NCBI GenBank assembly: GCA_937894465.1
Contig: CALCRE010000299.1
Span: 1 to 64,000 of the forward strand
Reading direction: 5' to 3'
Source of the DNA: an uncultured Clostridia bacterium
GTDB taxonomy: Bacteria; Bacillota; Clostridia; JAAYHZ01
Length of the DNA stretch: 64,000 nt
How positions within the stretch are numbered: the first letter of the stretch is position 1; every line of letters starts with the position of its first letter. Shown one piece after another: positions 17,029 to 26,509 of this stretch. The translations under genes were made by a program, and so were the position numbers. Under the pieces are notes generated by a model. The model was not told the origin of the DNA and did not search any database. It was given only the letters and a program-made list of their open reading frames with translations.

Positions 17029-17967
17029 TTAGATCGGACGTTCCTTGTTAATAAATCCAAACGGAATGTGAACTAAAGGTATATCAATTAAAGATTTATC
17101 CAGGTGGTTAATTTGATCGTCAATAAATAAATGAGGTTTCAATATTTCCAAGATTCTTCTTTTCTCTATACCCCCTAGAAAAAACATCTCGTCGACATTG
17201 ACATCCCAATGCGTTAATGTATTGATGGCTCTTTCATGAGCAGGTGCATTCCTAGCTGTAATAACTGCTGTTCTAAGCACTTTCTTATATTTAGGGTTCT
17301 CTTGTAACGCTTTATTCTCTAACTTCTGAAAAAAAGATACCTTTTGTAAAAAATCCATTAGCAAGCCAGCCTCTAATGGTTGACACGACAACTCACTCTC
17401 GTGCTTAAAATACTCATTAATATCATGACAGTTTTGATAAAACTGTTCAGCTGAATCATCAACTAATACACCATCAAAATCAAAAGCAAGGCGAAGCTCC
17501 AAATCATCTTCATCATCGTGTATCTTTGTCTTTAGAATACTACCGGCAGGGTAGTTCTTTTCAATTGCTTTTTTTACATCAGTTTCATCAGTTGATAAAA
17601 ATAAAGAGATGTTATATGCTGGAATGTATTCAAAGGGACTTCTTCCAGATGTAAATGCCGCTCTTGATATATTAAGGTTATATTCTTTAATTGAGTTGAA
17701 AACCCTTAAACCTGTTTCAGGACTATTTTTAGATAATATAACAACTTCGACTGGTCCCCTTTCGGGAAAAATTTTGTTTATGTTTAGAAACCTACGAATA
17801 AAAGGGTATGCTAAACCTTTCTCTAGCACTACTTTGCGATTCTCGGTCTGAAATTTTTTATAAGCTTCAAGTCCATCGTTATTAAATATCTCATCTTCAG
17901 TTTGTAAGTTAAATAATGCATTTGAAGATACACCAACAACAAGCTTTTTTTCAATTGGATAGGGCAT
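17029..17967 (-). CDS. Cytosolic 5'-nucleotidase (cN-I-like)
   Basis: 312 aa. Similar to the cytosolic 5'-nucleotidase I family (PF06189): N-terminal KKLVVGVSSNALFNLQTED, a central FDFDGVLVDDSAEQF with paired Asp residues of an HAD phosphatase, and LRTAVITARNAPAHERAI plus LFIDDQINHL. It would dephosphorylate nucleoside monophosphates. The ATG at 17967 has AGGAGAAAG upstream. It is flanked by toxin-antitoxin and defence-type genes and is likely part of the accessory block. Confidence 0.82.
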   Translation of the reverse strand: MPYPIEKKLVVGVSSNALFNLQTEDEIFNNDGLEAYKKFQTENRKVVLEKGLAYPFIRRFLNINKIFPERGPVEVVILSKNSPETGLRVFNSIKEYNLNISRAAFTSGRSPFEYIPAYNISLFLSTDETDVKKAIEKNYPAGSILKTKIHDDEDDLELRLAFDFDGVLVDDSAEQFYQNCHDINEYFKHESELSCQPLEAGLLMDFLQKVSFFQKLENKALQENPKYKKVLRTAVITARNAPAHERAINTLTHWDVNVDEMFFLGGIEKRRILEILKPHLFIDDQINHLDKSLIDIPLVHIPFGFINKERPI

Positions 17968-18108
17968 ATTCTTTCTCCTGGTTTTTTTTGAGGTATTATG
18001 GCACATAAAACAGGATCAAAGTACACATGTTTGTTAAGACCTAATCACTCCAAATAACGCCTTTGACGGTATTTAAAGTGCCTTCGTTGAAATAACGCTG
18101 ACCATATA

Positions 18109-18667
18109 CTAACCCCTTTTAGCTTTTATTGACCCATTACGCTTACATAACTTACCGGAACATTTTACCCCTAACTCTTTACATAAAGGTTTAATTTCGC
18201 AACATATTTCTTCCATAACTTTTTTCATGTCTAGCACCCCTATGAAATCAGTTGTTTCTCCGCCTATAATATATACTCTGTTAGCCTTTTTAAAGAGGTT
18301 TTCCAATTTCTTAACACCATTTGAACCGCTGATGGTTGTAGAATTAGGCAATCTTAAATACTTGCATAGACCAGAAAAATCCTTTAAAAACCAATCTTCT
18401 ATAGATTTTTTTGCTTTAATATGAATAACTTTTTTAGCACCGTTATCTAGTAAAAGCTTTTCTACATCTTTCCATTTAACTGGAGGTTTTTGTGAAAACT
18501 CTATAAGCTCTATTTTTATAATTACCTATACCTTTCAAATTTCTTGTTACAACTTTTGATACATTAAATTTTCTATCATCACACAGAGGTCGAATGTTTT
18601 TAAGCAACTTTTTGTAAAATTCAATCTCTGTTTCTCCTTCAATAAAAATTGCAATGCCTTTATTCAT
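18109..18667 (-). pseudogene. Partner gene of the AAA ATPase, broken
   Basis: The first ~50 codons (MNKGIAIFIEGETEIEFYKKLL, then VVTRNLKGIGNYKN) are in one frame and stop at 18476. The continuation is in another frame: FSQKPPVKWKDVEKLL, KAKKSIEDWFLKDFSGL and IKPLCKELGVKC, ending at 18109. The conserved Glu in an IEGETE strand resembles the nuclease (TOPRIM/DUF3226-like) partner of OLD-type ATPases. Roughly 30 residues are missing at the junction. It overlaps the ATPase end by 8 bp. Confidence 0.7.
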
Positions 18668-19945
18668 AAAAATCGTTCTCCAAGAATCTGCTTAACTCCA
18701 CTATATCGTTCTCTGAGCCACTTAGAAGATCAAAAATATAGTACCCTACAGACATATCAACATTACTAGCTTCATTTATTAGTGCTTTCTGCATTGATTG
18801 ACGAACCTTAGAAAACCTAGCTACGCCATCGGGGTTTGGCAATCCTATATAAATACTAGATAGTTCGAGATATTGAAGAATAAACGGCGAATGACTAGTT
18901 ATAATAACTTTACACTCTCCTAAAAACTGAGATATCACTCTTAAGTAGCTTTGTAGTAGACTTGGATGAATTGAGTTTTCAGGTTCTTCAATAGCAATTA
19001 ATGATAACCCATTAATATCAGCCAATAGTATACAAGCTAAAAGCAGAAACACTCTTTTTGCTCCATCAGACATGCTCTCAAAATTAATAGGTTGATTCAA
19101 ATTCTTGTCAGTTACGTTTATTACATACAACTGGTTTGTTACCTTAAAAGGTATATCTTGAGGTATTTGCGTTTTTCCGCTATGCACAAAAGTTAATCCT
19201 TCTACAGTAATATCAGTGATTTGCGGGAAAAGTTGCATAAATGAACTTATTAGTAATTCATACTTATCAGGGAATTGTTTCTTAAGGTGAAATATTACTC
19301 TCGGTATATTCGCACTGTCATCAACTTCCAAGACCTCCATGTCTGTTCGAATAAACGGATCTGGTCTATATGATGAACTTGCATCAAGATGTCTTTCTAC
19401 ATGAATACTTAAATTGTTTATCTTTCTTATAACTTCACTGTAAAATAATCCGTCATATGCCTTTAACTTATTGATGATTAATTCATTTGGCTCAATAGAG
19501 ATCTTATTACTACATCTTCCTGTTTCCGATGTTTTATAAAATGAATTATCTTCCGTTCTATTAATATATTGATTATACTTTTGATTTTTATCATCTAATT
19601 TAACTTTTAGCCACTCTCCAACAATTCTCGCTCCGGTGTCATCATCTCTTACCCACATGAATCGATAACCATAAATTACATTGTAAGTAACATTATCAAT
19701 AGCAGTCTGCATTTCAAATTCAATTTCAAAGTCTTTGGATGCTATGGAATTCCTTTTATCCATGACATCATACGCTTTTTTCTTTCAACTGGATTTTTTA
19801 TGAAGTCCACTCCAAAGTCTATAGCCTGAAGTAAATTAGACTTTCCATAGCTATTTAGCGATACTAAAGCTACCATATTATTTAATTCCACAACAGTATC
19901 GCTTATATTTCTAAATCCTCCAATCCTTATCTTATTCAATCTCAT
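18660..19945 (-). pseudogene. OLD-like AAA ATPase with a frameshift
   Basis: The ATG at 19945 (GGAGG upstream) starts RLNKIRIGGFRNISDTVVEL, with Walker A variant SLNSYGKSN, and runs to a stop at 19742 (MSWIKGIP). The continuation starts in the next frame (DKRNSIASKDFEIEFE) and keeps the rest of the ATPase: SDGAKRVFLLLACILL, Walker B LSLIAIEEPENSIHPSL and VIITSHSPFI. One net frameshift separates the nucleotide-binding loop from the rest. Together with the broken downstream partner this is an inactivated two-gene system, possibly defence. Confidence 0.78.
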
Positions 19946-20884
19946 AGATGCCCTCCTTTCTAAACCCCAAGGATAATTTAATATGTTTTTCAAGATCATC
20001 ATAACACCTCCCGTTGCATAACGCAATACATTTTTCCTTATTTTATTATATTGTTGACATTTCAGAAGGTTATATTCACTTTCACGCAAATTTATTTTTC
20101 GTTTATTTTTGATCGAGAGTTCACTGTATCCCTGTATTCTTTGATTTATAAAGGTCTAATAACGCTCTTTTAATCTATAGAGCACGTCAGCTGCAAACCG
20201 ACACCCTCTCGTAATTGCATAGTCTTACATTTTGTTTCGCATGAGCCGAAGTTTTAGTATTTCCCGGAATATTTCCTTTGCATTCGTATTACTCACTCCA
20301 CATGCCTTGAGTGTACAAAAAAGATGCTTTACTCCTTTGGTATCCCTTTGGCAGAAGCCTATATTTTTAACCTCCATGCTAAAGGAAAATTTGCTTATTA
20401 TATTTGATTGAACTGGAGACCGTCGCCTTCGTATATGGGTTGACCCACATTATGATGAGCAGCACGGCTGTATGGTACCGGCTTTTTCTAGAATATCTTT
20501 TAATAACTAATTGCTCCTTCGGGTTATAAGAACGAACTGATGAATACTTTCCCCAAGACCGACGGTTAATTTCTTGTATAACCCAATAGCATAAAAGTGT
20601 CTACGTTTTGACTATTACTCTTTGTCCAAAAACTTTAGGGTTTAGTGACCTGTAAATATTTGGGCGTGTCTTAGTGGGTTTCTTTTTATTTTCAATGACA
20701 TAGCATTTAGTTGGATCTTTATTTTTAAGAATAGAACGATCTTCTTTACTCATGAAGAATAACGTGCTAAAATTAAAAAAAAGTATGAATAACATTGTCT
20801 AACTTGGCTATAATAATTTTAAAAGCGGAACGTTATTCTTTAAATATAAGAAAATCATGACTAAATTAAAAAGAGGTGAGTTAA
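19946..20884. other. Long intergenic region upstream of AbiE
   Basis: About 940 bp with no credible gene. It contains the AbiE control region (11-bp inverted repeats at 20755-20765 and 20830-20840 around a TATAAT). A 64-codon minus-strand open frame at 20601-20795 lacks a ribosome site and recognisable motifs. The middle may be decayed coding DNA. Confidence 0.45.
20755..20840 (+). promoter_or_regulatory. AbiE control region: inverted repeats flanking a promoter
   Basis: AAGAATAACGT (20755-20765) and its exact complement ACGTTATTCTT (20830-20840) bracket a TATAAT (20809-20814). AbiEi-type antitoxins are known to repress their own operon through inverted repeats, and this fits. The operon starts at 20885. 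Confidence 0.55.
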
Positions 20885-21652
20885 GTGGATACGTTTACTG
20901 AACTGGCAAAGTTTCCGGTTTTTACAATTGATGATGTGAAGAAGCTGATAGATAATGAGAAGACAGCCTATACACAGCTGAATCGTTTAATGAAAAAGGG
21001 TATGATAAAAAAGATACGGAAGAATATATACTCTGCGGTTAACCCGGCAACAGGACAGATGGTAGCGACTCGTTATCAAATCGCCTGTGCCATAACCGGC
21101 ACTGCTTATATCTCTCATCATAGTGCCTTTGAATATTACGGCCTTGGAAATCAAGTCTTCTATGAAGTATATGTTTCTTCAGAAACAAAGTTCAATCACT
21201 TCGAACATGATCAAGTGACTTATAAATATGTTGTTTCAAAAACGGAAGAAGGAGTCGTACAGGCAAAGAATACTACCGGTGTTAGGATCACAGATTTAGA
21301 AAGGACAGTCATAGACAGTATCCGCGACTTCAATAAAATAGGAGGATTTGAAGAACTCACAAACTGTTTGGAAGGTGTCCACTACTTGGATGAGACCAAG
21401 TTAAAACGGTATCTAGATATATACAATACCCAGGGGCTTTATCAAAAAGCCGGATATCTTTTGGATCACTATCAAAAGGAGATGCAACTTTCAAGGGAGT
21501 TTATAGAGTATTGCAAAAGCAAAATAGGAAAAAGCAGACGGTATCTTGTAAGCGAAGCAAAAGTGAATAGCCATTACATCAGTGAATGGGAGCTTATGGT
21601 ACCGATAGGTCTATTTGAATTAACAGATCATGGAGGTGATTTACTTGTCTAA
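20885..21652 (+). CDS. AbiEi-family antitoxin
   Basis: 255 aa. The N-terminal winged helix (about residues 1-60: FTIDDVKKLIDNEKTAYTQLNRLMKKGMIKKIRKNIYSAV) is followed by the AbiEi C-terminal region (AYISHHSAFEYYGL, ITDLERTVIDSI). It represses the operon and counters the AbiEii toxin in type IV toxin-antitoxin/abortive infection systems. The start is a GTG with GAGGTGA 6 nt upstream. It overlaps the toxin gene by 8 bp. Confidence 0.87.
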   Translation: MDTFTELAKFPVFTIDDVKKLIDNEKTAYTQLNRLMKKGMIKKIRKNIYSAVNPATGQMVATRYQIACAITGTAYISHHSAFEYYGLGNQVFYEVYVSSETKFNHFEHDQVTYKYVVSKTEEGVVQAKNTTGVRITDLERTVIDSIRDFNKIGGFEELTNCLEGVHYLDETKLKRYLDIYNTQGLYQKAGYLLDHYQKEMQLSREFIEYCKSKIGKSRRYLVSEAKVNSHYISEWELMVPIGLFELTDHGGDLLV

Positions 21653-22604
21653 TTACGACATTGTTTATTTAGGGAAGAAAGCCGAGGAACTAGGCTTTGT
21701 AAGAGACACCTTAGAAAAGGTAACGAGGCTCGCAGATATTTTGGAATACATAAATATAAATCCAATTCTAAAAGATAGTCTTGCATTAAAGGGTGGGACA
21801 GCAATTAATCTAACGATTTTCAACTTGCCACGTCTTTCTGTTGATATTGATTTGGATTATTTAATCACCAACAGTAGAGAAGAAATGCTTGAAAGCAGAG
21901 AAGTCATTAATCGTACTATTGATCGCTATATGGTTTTCCAGGGTTATTCAAAAAATCCAAAGACGAAGAATCCTCATAGCTTGGATTCATGGGTCTATGA
22001 TTACCAAGGAGCCAGCGGGAATAAAGATAACATCAAGATAGAAATCAATTACTCGCTACGGTCCCATGTACTTGAAGCAGAAGAGAGATCTATCATTACA
22101 GAATATTTCTCAAGTGAGTATAAAGTAAAGTCCCTAGCTCCGCTTGAGATTTATGGCAGCAAGATTAATGCGCTACTTAGTAGAGCAGCAGCAAGGGATT
22201 TATATGATACAAGAAATATGATACATTTCGGGCTGTTTGATGAATCAGAAGTGGATATGCTAAGAAAGTGCATTGTATTTTATGCAGCCATATCAGCCAG
22301 GGATAAAAACAATATAAACAAGACTTTTGATGCCACGGCTATTGACTTGATTACAAATCAAAAGATAAAAAGAGAGCTATTTCCAGTAATTAAAAGGAAA
22401 GATGATTTTGAGTTGGCGTCAGCAAGGAAGCTCATTAAAGAGTACATTACTGATTTGATGGTATTAACAAAAGAAGAGAGGGAGTTTCTGGACAAGTTCG
22501 AAAGCGGAGAATACATTCCTGAACTGTTATTTGAAGATAAGGAGATTCTGGATCGTATCAAGAATCATCCAATGGCTTTATGGAAAACAAGAGAAATGAA
22601 ATAA
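21645..22604 (+). CDS. AbiEii-family nucleotidyltransferase toxin
   Basis: 319 aa. The nucleotidyltransferase core has LKGGTAINL (about residues 46-54) and LSVDIDLDYL, the GG..DxDxD motif of DUF1814/AbiEii toxins. Later residues such as LAPLEIYGSKINALLSRAAARDLYD are also typical. The preferred start is TTG at 21645, 8 nt after GGAGG; an ATG at 21630 lies upstream of and partly inside that ribosome site. Motifs look intact, and the toxin is coupled to its antitoxin. Confidence 0.87.
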   Translation: MSNYDIVYLGKKAEELGFVRDTLEKVTRLADILEYININPILKDSLALKGGTAINLTIFNLPRLSVDIDLDYLITNSREEMLESREVINRTIDRYMVFQGYSKNPKTKNPHSLDSWVYDYQGASGNKDNIKIEINYSLRSHVLEAEERSIITEYFSSEYKVKSLAPLEIYGSKINALLSRAAARDLYDTRNMIHFGLFDESEVDMLRKCIVFYAAISARDKNNINKTFDATAIDLITNQKIKRELFPVIKRKDDFELASARKLIKEYITDLMVLTKEEREFLDKFESGEYIPELLFEDKEILDRIKNHPMALWKTREMK

Positions 22605-22674
22605 TAGTAAAACCCACCAAGAGAAAATCTAACATCCGAATGAACCCGAAGAGTAAGGCATTAGACATATTTCC

Positions 22675-23070
22675 ATGTCATCCGGAAACCCAAAATATTT
22701 ACTTGAAACAGAAGAATTATTAAATGAGCTCCCTGTGTCAGTATTTTTTCTCATAACCCGTTCTCCCTTTCACCCAAATCCAATAGGATTTTCCAATGTT
22801 AAACTCAAAAGTATCGAGTTGTATACCGGCTTAGATCCGGTTCTGCATATTTTAGGAGCAGACCTGATGGGCAACACCCCTATCTATGTCATTAAACCCT
22901 ATCTTTCTTATACCGACAGTCAACCGGATGCAGTGGGGGGATTTTGGCTCCGATTAATTCCCGAGGAACTACGAGAAGCACTCCTGTGCGTTCTCGCTCA
23001 AGACCATATACCTTCTTATCAAGATGATCCAAACCGTATCTATGGCTTTGAATTCGGAGGTCTAAAATAA
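22675..23070 (+). pseudogene. TsaA/TrmO-like methyltransferase, N-terminally truncated
   Basis: 131 aa open frame. It matches the TsaA fold of tRNA m6t6A methyltransferase TrmO: FFLITRSPFHPNPIGFSNVKL, GADLMGNTPIYVIKPYLSYTDS and the C-terminal QDHIPSYQDDPNRIYGFEFGG. The first ~90 residues of the family are not found upstream, the start lacks a ribosome site, and the last strand after FGG is cut. Probably a relic. Confidence 0.65.
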
Positions 23071-23212
23071 AACAGATGCAAGAGTCTGTTTGGATTATGT
23101 TCGTAAGATTTGAATCAATCAAGTTTCAATGTCTGTTTTACCTGTAACAGTTTGTGCTCTGTTAACATAACATGGTAATATAATTAAACCTTTACACACG
23201 GAGGTAATATCC

Positions 23213-24142
23213 ATGCTCTTGAACATAGAATTTGTAAAGCAGTCTTTGGGTGTACATTTATTTTTTGCAAGAATCATGAAAGAACACTCGTTTTTTCTTC
23301 AAACGTCTTTTACACCACGAGATGATAGCTATACTCGGAAAGCGGATGCTTTTCGAATGGAATTTGACAGGCTCCTAGGAGAAGCTATCACGCTTTCTAA
23401 CGGCGTCGTTAATCCTGAGGTTCTGCAATCCGGTGAGGTCATAACACCTTATACTTTAAACGCAGAAATGGTAACCGTATATTATACGGGCGTACAGATA
23501 CCGACGCAACTGACGCAAGCAGAAGCAGGACTAACCGGCGGTGATATGATAACGCCTAGCCCTATGCTAGAACGACGTGTATATACATTAAACCAAAGGG
23601 CGATCAATGCAACTGCTTCGCTAATACAGTTTAAAACAAATATTTTATCTAATGTTTCAAACTGCAAGATGTTTACATTCAATTATCCGTTATTGATTAT
23701 ACACATTATTCGTGAGGCGGAGTTATATCTAATGCAGCTTAGAAGACTACAAAACGGGGAAGAGGTAAATCTGGAAAGAGAGGCCCACGATCTGGAGTTT
23801 TTCTGGAACAGGCAAATGGCGGAGCATGCCAAGTTTATTCGAGGATTGCTTGACCCAACAGAGGACAATTTGATCACTCTAGCTAATAATTTTGGAAATG
23901 AGTTTGACTTATTGACAGCAGAAGCACAAGCAGCAATGGATGAGACTGTTCCCTCGGCTAGTGTTACTGACGAGAGCTTAAGAGCGACGGAAGATTTACG
24001 GAACTTCAAAGAACAAGGAACGAAAGGTATTCTTGCATGCGAAATAAAATCAATCATCATTCCACTGCTTGGCGATCATGTTTTACGTGAAGCGAATCAT
24101 TATATACGGTTGCTGAAAATGTTTGAAAGGATCGGAAGCTGA
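23213..24142 (+). CDS. DUF2935 ferritin-like protein
   Basis: 309 aa, two tandem four-helix units of the DUF2935 family, with repeated Glu/His helices that could bind metal: MKEHSFFLQTSF (about 22), IREAELYLMQL (about 167), AEHAKFIRGLLDP (about 202), REANHYIRLL (about 295). Family function is unknown. Ribosome site GGAGG. It stands alone on the plus strand, and a shared terminator separates it from the convergent csrA. Confidence 0.85.
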   Translation: MLLNIEFVKQSLGVHLFFARIMKEHSFFLQTSFTPRDDSYTRKADAFRMEFDRLLGEAITLSNGVVNPEVLQSGEVITPYTLNAEMVTVYYTGVQIPTQLTQAEAGLTGGDMITPSPMLERRVYTLNQRAINATASLIQFKTNILSNVSNCKMFTFNYPLLIIHIIREAELYLMQLRRLQNGEEVNLEREAHDLEFFWNRQMAEHAKFIRGLLDPTEDNLITLANNFGNEFDLLTAEAQAAMDETVPSASVTDESLRATEDLRNFKEQGTKGILACEIKSIIIPLLGDHVLREANHYIRLLKMFERIGS

Positions 24143-24206
24143 TAAAACCTATTGTGACCGATAGAAACATGAACTGCTGTGATAATTGAATACCGGTTAA
24201 AATGTT

Positions 24207-24238
24207 CCCCCTTTAAGGATACCATTAAAGGGGTTTTT
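24207..24238 (+). terminator. Intrinsic terminator after DUF2935
   Basis: CCCCTTTAA... and ...TTAAAGGGG pair, followed by TTTTT on the plus strand. It may also serve the convergent csrA operon. Confidence 0.75.
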
Positions 24239-24290
24239 GTATTACTAAATATGTTTTACGAAGCCCTCCAAGATTTTATCTGTAAGCTGC

Positions 24291-24524
24291 TTACTCTTCT
24301 ATCGGATCAGGTTCTTTTGCCGTGTATAAGGCTGCTAAAGAAGATTCTATTGCTTCCAGGTTGGTCTGCTTGGTTTGTTCTAGGAGCTCTCCTCGGATGA
24401 TGGTTTGGGATTTAGGGGCATCGATGCCGATGCTTACTTTATCATCCCCTATGTCTAGCAAGGTGATTTTTATGTTGTCTCCAATCAGGATATATTCATC
24501 TTTTTTTCTAGACAGTACAAGCAT
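24291..24524 (-). CDS. csrA: CsrA, translational regulator
   Basis: 77 aa. MLVLSRKKDEYILIGDNIKITLLDIGDDKVSIGIDAPKS is the CsrA fold, an RNA-binding dimer that recognises GGA in hairpin loops; the C-terminus (about residues 45-77) is a longer, acidic tail. The ATG at 24524 is preferred (GGTGG at 8 nt); the upstream GTG would add four residues. It overlaps the end of fliW. A candidate target is the flagellin leader at 16348-16377. Confidence 0.95.
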   Translation of the reverse strand: MLVLSRKKDEYILIGDNIKITLLDIGDDKVSIGIDAPKSQTIIRGELLEQTKQTNLEAIESSLAALYTAKEPDPIEE

Positions 24525-24966
24525 GGGATTGGCCACCTTTCTTTTTGAGCTTTAAGTAGGTTTCATATAGAGGTTCTCTGATTGAATAGTTGCTGTTGTC
24601 GGGTATGACTTGCTTTCCAACTAGTTCCTTGGTGTTGATAACAATGGGAGCGGCCATGTTTACGGTCATCTTAGTAATATCTTTGGAGATGACTGCTACA
24701 TTTAGTATCAAAAGGTCTTTTTTATTTTGGGTGCACAATGCTTCCATGTCGCCTTCACTGATAGGTAGTTCATACTCTTTATAGATGTCAAAGGGGTTGA
24801 CAACCGGTAACAGACAGTCCGGTCGGTTTACCGATTGAAGGATGTAGAAGGGGTAAAGGTCGGGAGGTGTCAGAAAAACAAATTCTTTTGTTTCTTCCAA
24901 CCCCGGTATCCCGTTATAGAAGGTAATGATCTTTTCTTCACTTTTCTTTATTTCACAAGTGCTCAT
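24508..24966 (-). CDS. fliW: FliW, flagellar assembly factor and CsrA antagonist
   Basis: 152 aa. FYNGIPGLEETKEFVFL, PFYILQSV and NVAVI are typical FliW segments. FliW binds flagellin or CsrA; when flagellin is exported, FliW is freed to sequester CsrA. The ATG at 24966 follows GGAGG at 5 nt; the ATG at 24978 lies in the ribosome site. Overlaps csrA by 17 bp, implying coupled synthesis. Confidence 0.95.
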   Translation of the reverse strand: MSTCEIKKSEEKIITFYNGIPGLEETKEFVFLTPPDLYPFYILQSVNRPDCLLPVVNPFDIYKEYELPISEGDMEALCTQNKKDLLILNVAVISKDITKMTVNMAAPIVINTKELVGKQVIPDNSNYSIREPLYETYLKLKKKGGQSHACTV

Positions 24967-24980
24967 GGTTTCCTCCATCT

Positions 24981-25553
24981 TTATATCTTTTTATCTACTT
25001 TCAGTCCCTTTTTGTTTTCCTTAACAGATATTTCTATGGAAGGCTTGTTCTTCACATAGATTTTTATACTATGGGGATGAACAATGATTTTAGGTTTGTG
25101 TTCAATGTACCAATCCATTTTCAATTCCTGTTCTGACCATTCCAATTCAAATTGTCCTTCATCCCATTCAATTTTGTTTTGTGGTGGTATTCCCACATTG
25201 ATCTCCACATTGTCTTGGGAATTCTGTATGGCAAGCTCCGGTATAGGGTTCCCTTTGTTTTCAATCCGCATCAAAGCATCCCCCTCAGATGCAATCCGGC
25301 CTATTGCTTCTAAGGTCATCTCTCTGGCTTTTTGAAACCGCTCTAAAGAGAAAGCCATATTTGTCAACCGGCCGGATGACACCAAATGGTTTTCTTGAAT
25401 CATTTTAAACTTGGGCAGTCTTTTATGTATTTTAAATTGTGCCTTGTTTTGTATGATCTTAAGATGCGGTCTTGGATTTTGAATTTCAAACCGTGCTCTT
25501 TGGGTCTCAATGCCAATTGAAGCCATGGTTTGTTTGATTTGTACGGAATACAC
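24981..25553 (-). CDS. DUF6470 family protein of the flagellar operon
   Basis: 190 aa. The N-terminus carries short repeated beta strands (IGIETQRARFEIQNPRPHLKI, AQFKIHKRLPKFKM), typical of DUF6470 (YviE-like), which sits between flgL and fliW in Bacillota. Function unknown. The start is GTG at 25553 with AAGGTGA at 5 nt, 12 bp after the flgL stop. Confidence 0.8.
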   Translation of the reverse strand: MYSVQIKQTMASIGIETQRARFEIQNPRPHLKIIQNKAQFKIHKRLPKFKMIQENHLVSSGRLTNMAFSLERFQKAREMTLEAIGRIASEGDALMRIENKGNPIPELAIQNSQDNVEINVGIPPQNKIEWDEGQFELEWSEQELKMDWYIEHKPKIIVHPHSIKIYVKNKPSIEISVKENKKGLKVDKKI

Positions 25554-25565
25554 CTATCTCACCTT

Positions 25566-26489
25566 CTATCTTAAAAAGTCCATCAAGGAAGGCTGTATCA
25601 CTCTTGCACCGACGGACAAAGCCGTTCTGTAGACGGCTTCTTGCATTTTAAACTGTGTGATCACTTCGGCCTGGTCAATATCTTCCACCCTTGATTGGAT
25701 CCCTTTATAATTAATCAAATCATTTTCATAACGGGCAATGAGATGATCAAGGCGGTTGGACTTTCCCCCTATTTCGGATACCAATGACAAAATATGTTCT
25801 TTTGCATCGTTGAGTTTTGTAATATAGTCGGTAACAGGAAGGTCATTATCCAAACGTTTTTTTAATTCATCTAACTGATTGAGGATGTTATCCGCACCGA
25901 ATCCCACCACTTCCAAACCGTTCATACTGATTTCCATTTCAATGCCTTTTCCCAGTTTGTAAGATACCCCTTGATCTTTTAAGCCTGAAAGGATACCGGT
26001 ATCTCCTAACAATATATTTTCTCCATTGTACAAAATTTCTCCGTCTGCTTGGGTAAAAGGAGTGTTTGCCGTGTTATTACCACCAAATATGTATTTGTTG
26101 GAGCATGTGGTGTTCAATGTCTGTATGCATTGCTCCTTTATTTGCTCTATTTCCACTGCGATGGCTTGTCTTTCGGAAGGGCTTTTGGTTGCATTTGACG
26201 AGTCAATGACCAATTCATATGCACGGGTGATGTAATTCCCCAGATCCATTAAAGCAGTCTCGGTAAATGTCATCATGGAATTAGCATCAAGAGCATTTTT
26301 CTTGTATTGGCTGATTCTCTCCAAGCTGTTTCTTGCCTGTAGGCTTTGGGTAACCCCTACAGGATCGTCTGAAAGCTTGGTAATCCTACTGTTTGTGGCC
26401 ATCTGTATCTGGTACTTATTCATTTTTATCATATTTTGATTTAAGTTCTTCAGCATGTTTTGAGACATCATTGAATTGGTAATTCGCAT
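25566..26489 (-). CDS. flgL: FlgL, hook-filament junction protein
   Basis: 307 aa. N-terminal MRITNSMMSQNMLKNLNQNMIKMNKYQ and LSDDPVGVTQSLQARNSL match flagellin-like FlgL, as does the C-terminal YRTALSVGARVIQPSLMDFLR. It forms the second ring between hook and filament. Follows flgK by about 20 bp. Confidence 0.95.
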   Translation of the reverse strand: MRITNSMMSQNMLKNLNQNMIKMNKYQIQMATNSRITKLSDDPVGVTQSLQARNSLERISQYKKNALDANSMMTFTETALMDLGNYITRAYELVIDSSNATKSPSERQAIAVEIEQIKEQCIQTLNTTCSNKYIFGGNNTANTPFTQADGEILYNGENILLGDTGILSGLKDQGVSYKLGKGIEMEISMNGLEVVGFGADNILNQLDELKKRLDNDLPVTDYITKLNDAKEHILSLVSEIGGKSNRLDHLIARYENDLINYKGIQSRVEDIDQAEVITQFKMQEAVYRTALSVGARVIQPSLMDFLR

Positions 26490-26509
26490 GGTTAAGTTCC
26501 CTCCTTTGA

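Noticed and set aside
19742..19763. Programmed frameshift in the OLD-like ATPase
   Set aside because: No slippery heptamer with a following structure is evident, and the partner gene is also broken, so decay is simpler.
20601..20795. 64-aa minus-strand open frame
   Set aside because: Lysine-rich, no ribosome site or motif; probably noncoding or a relic.
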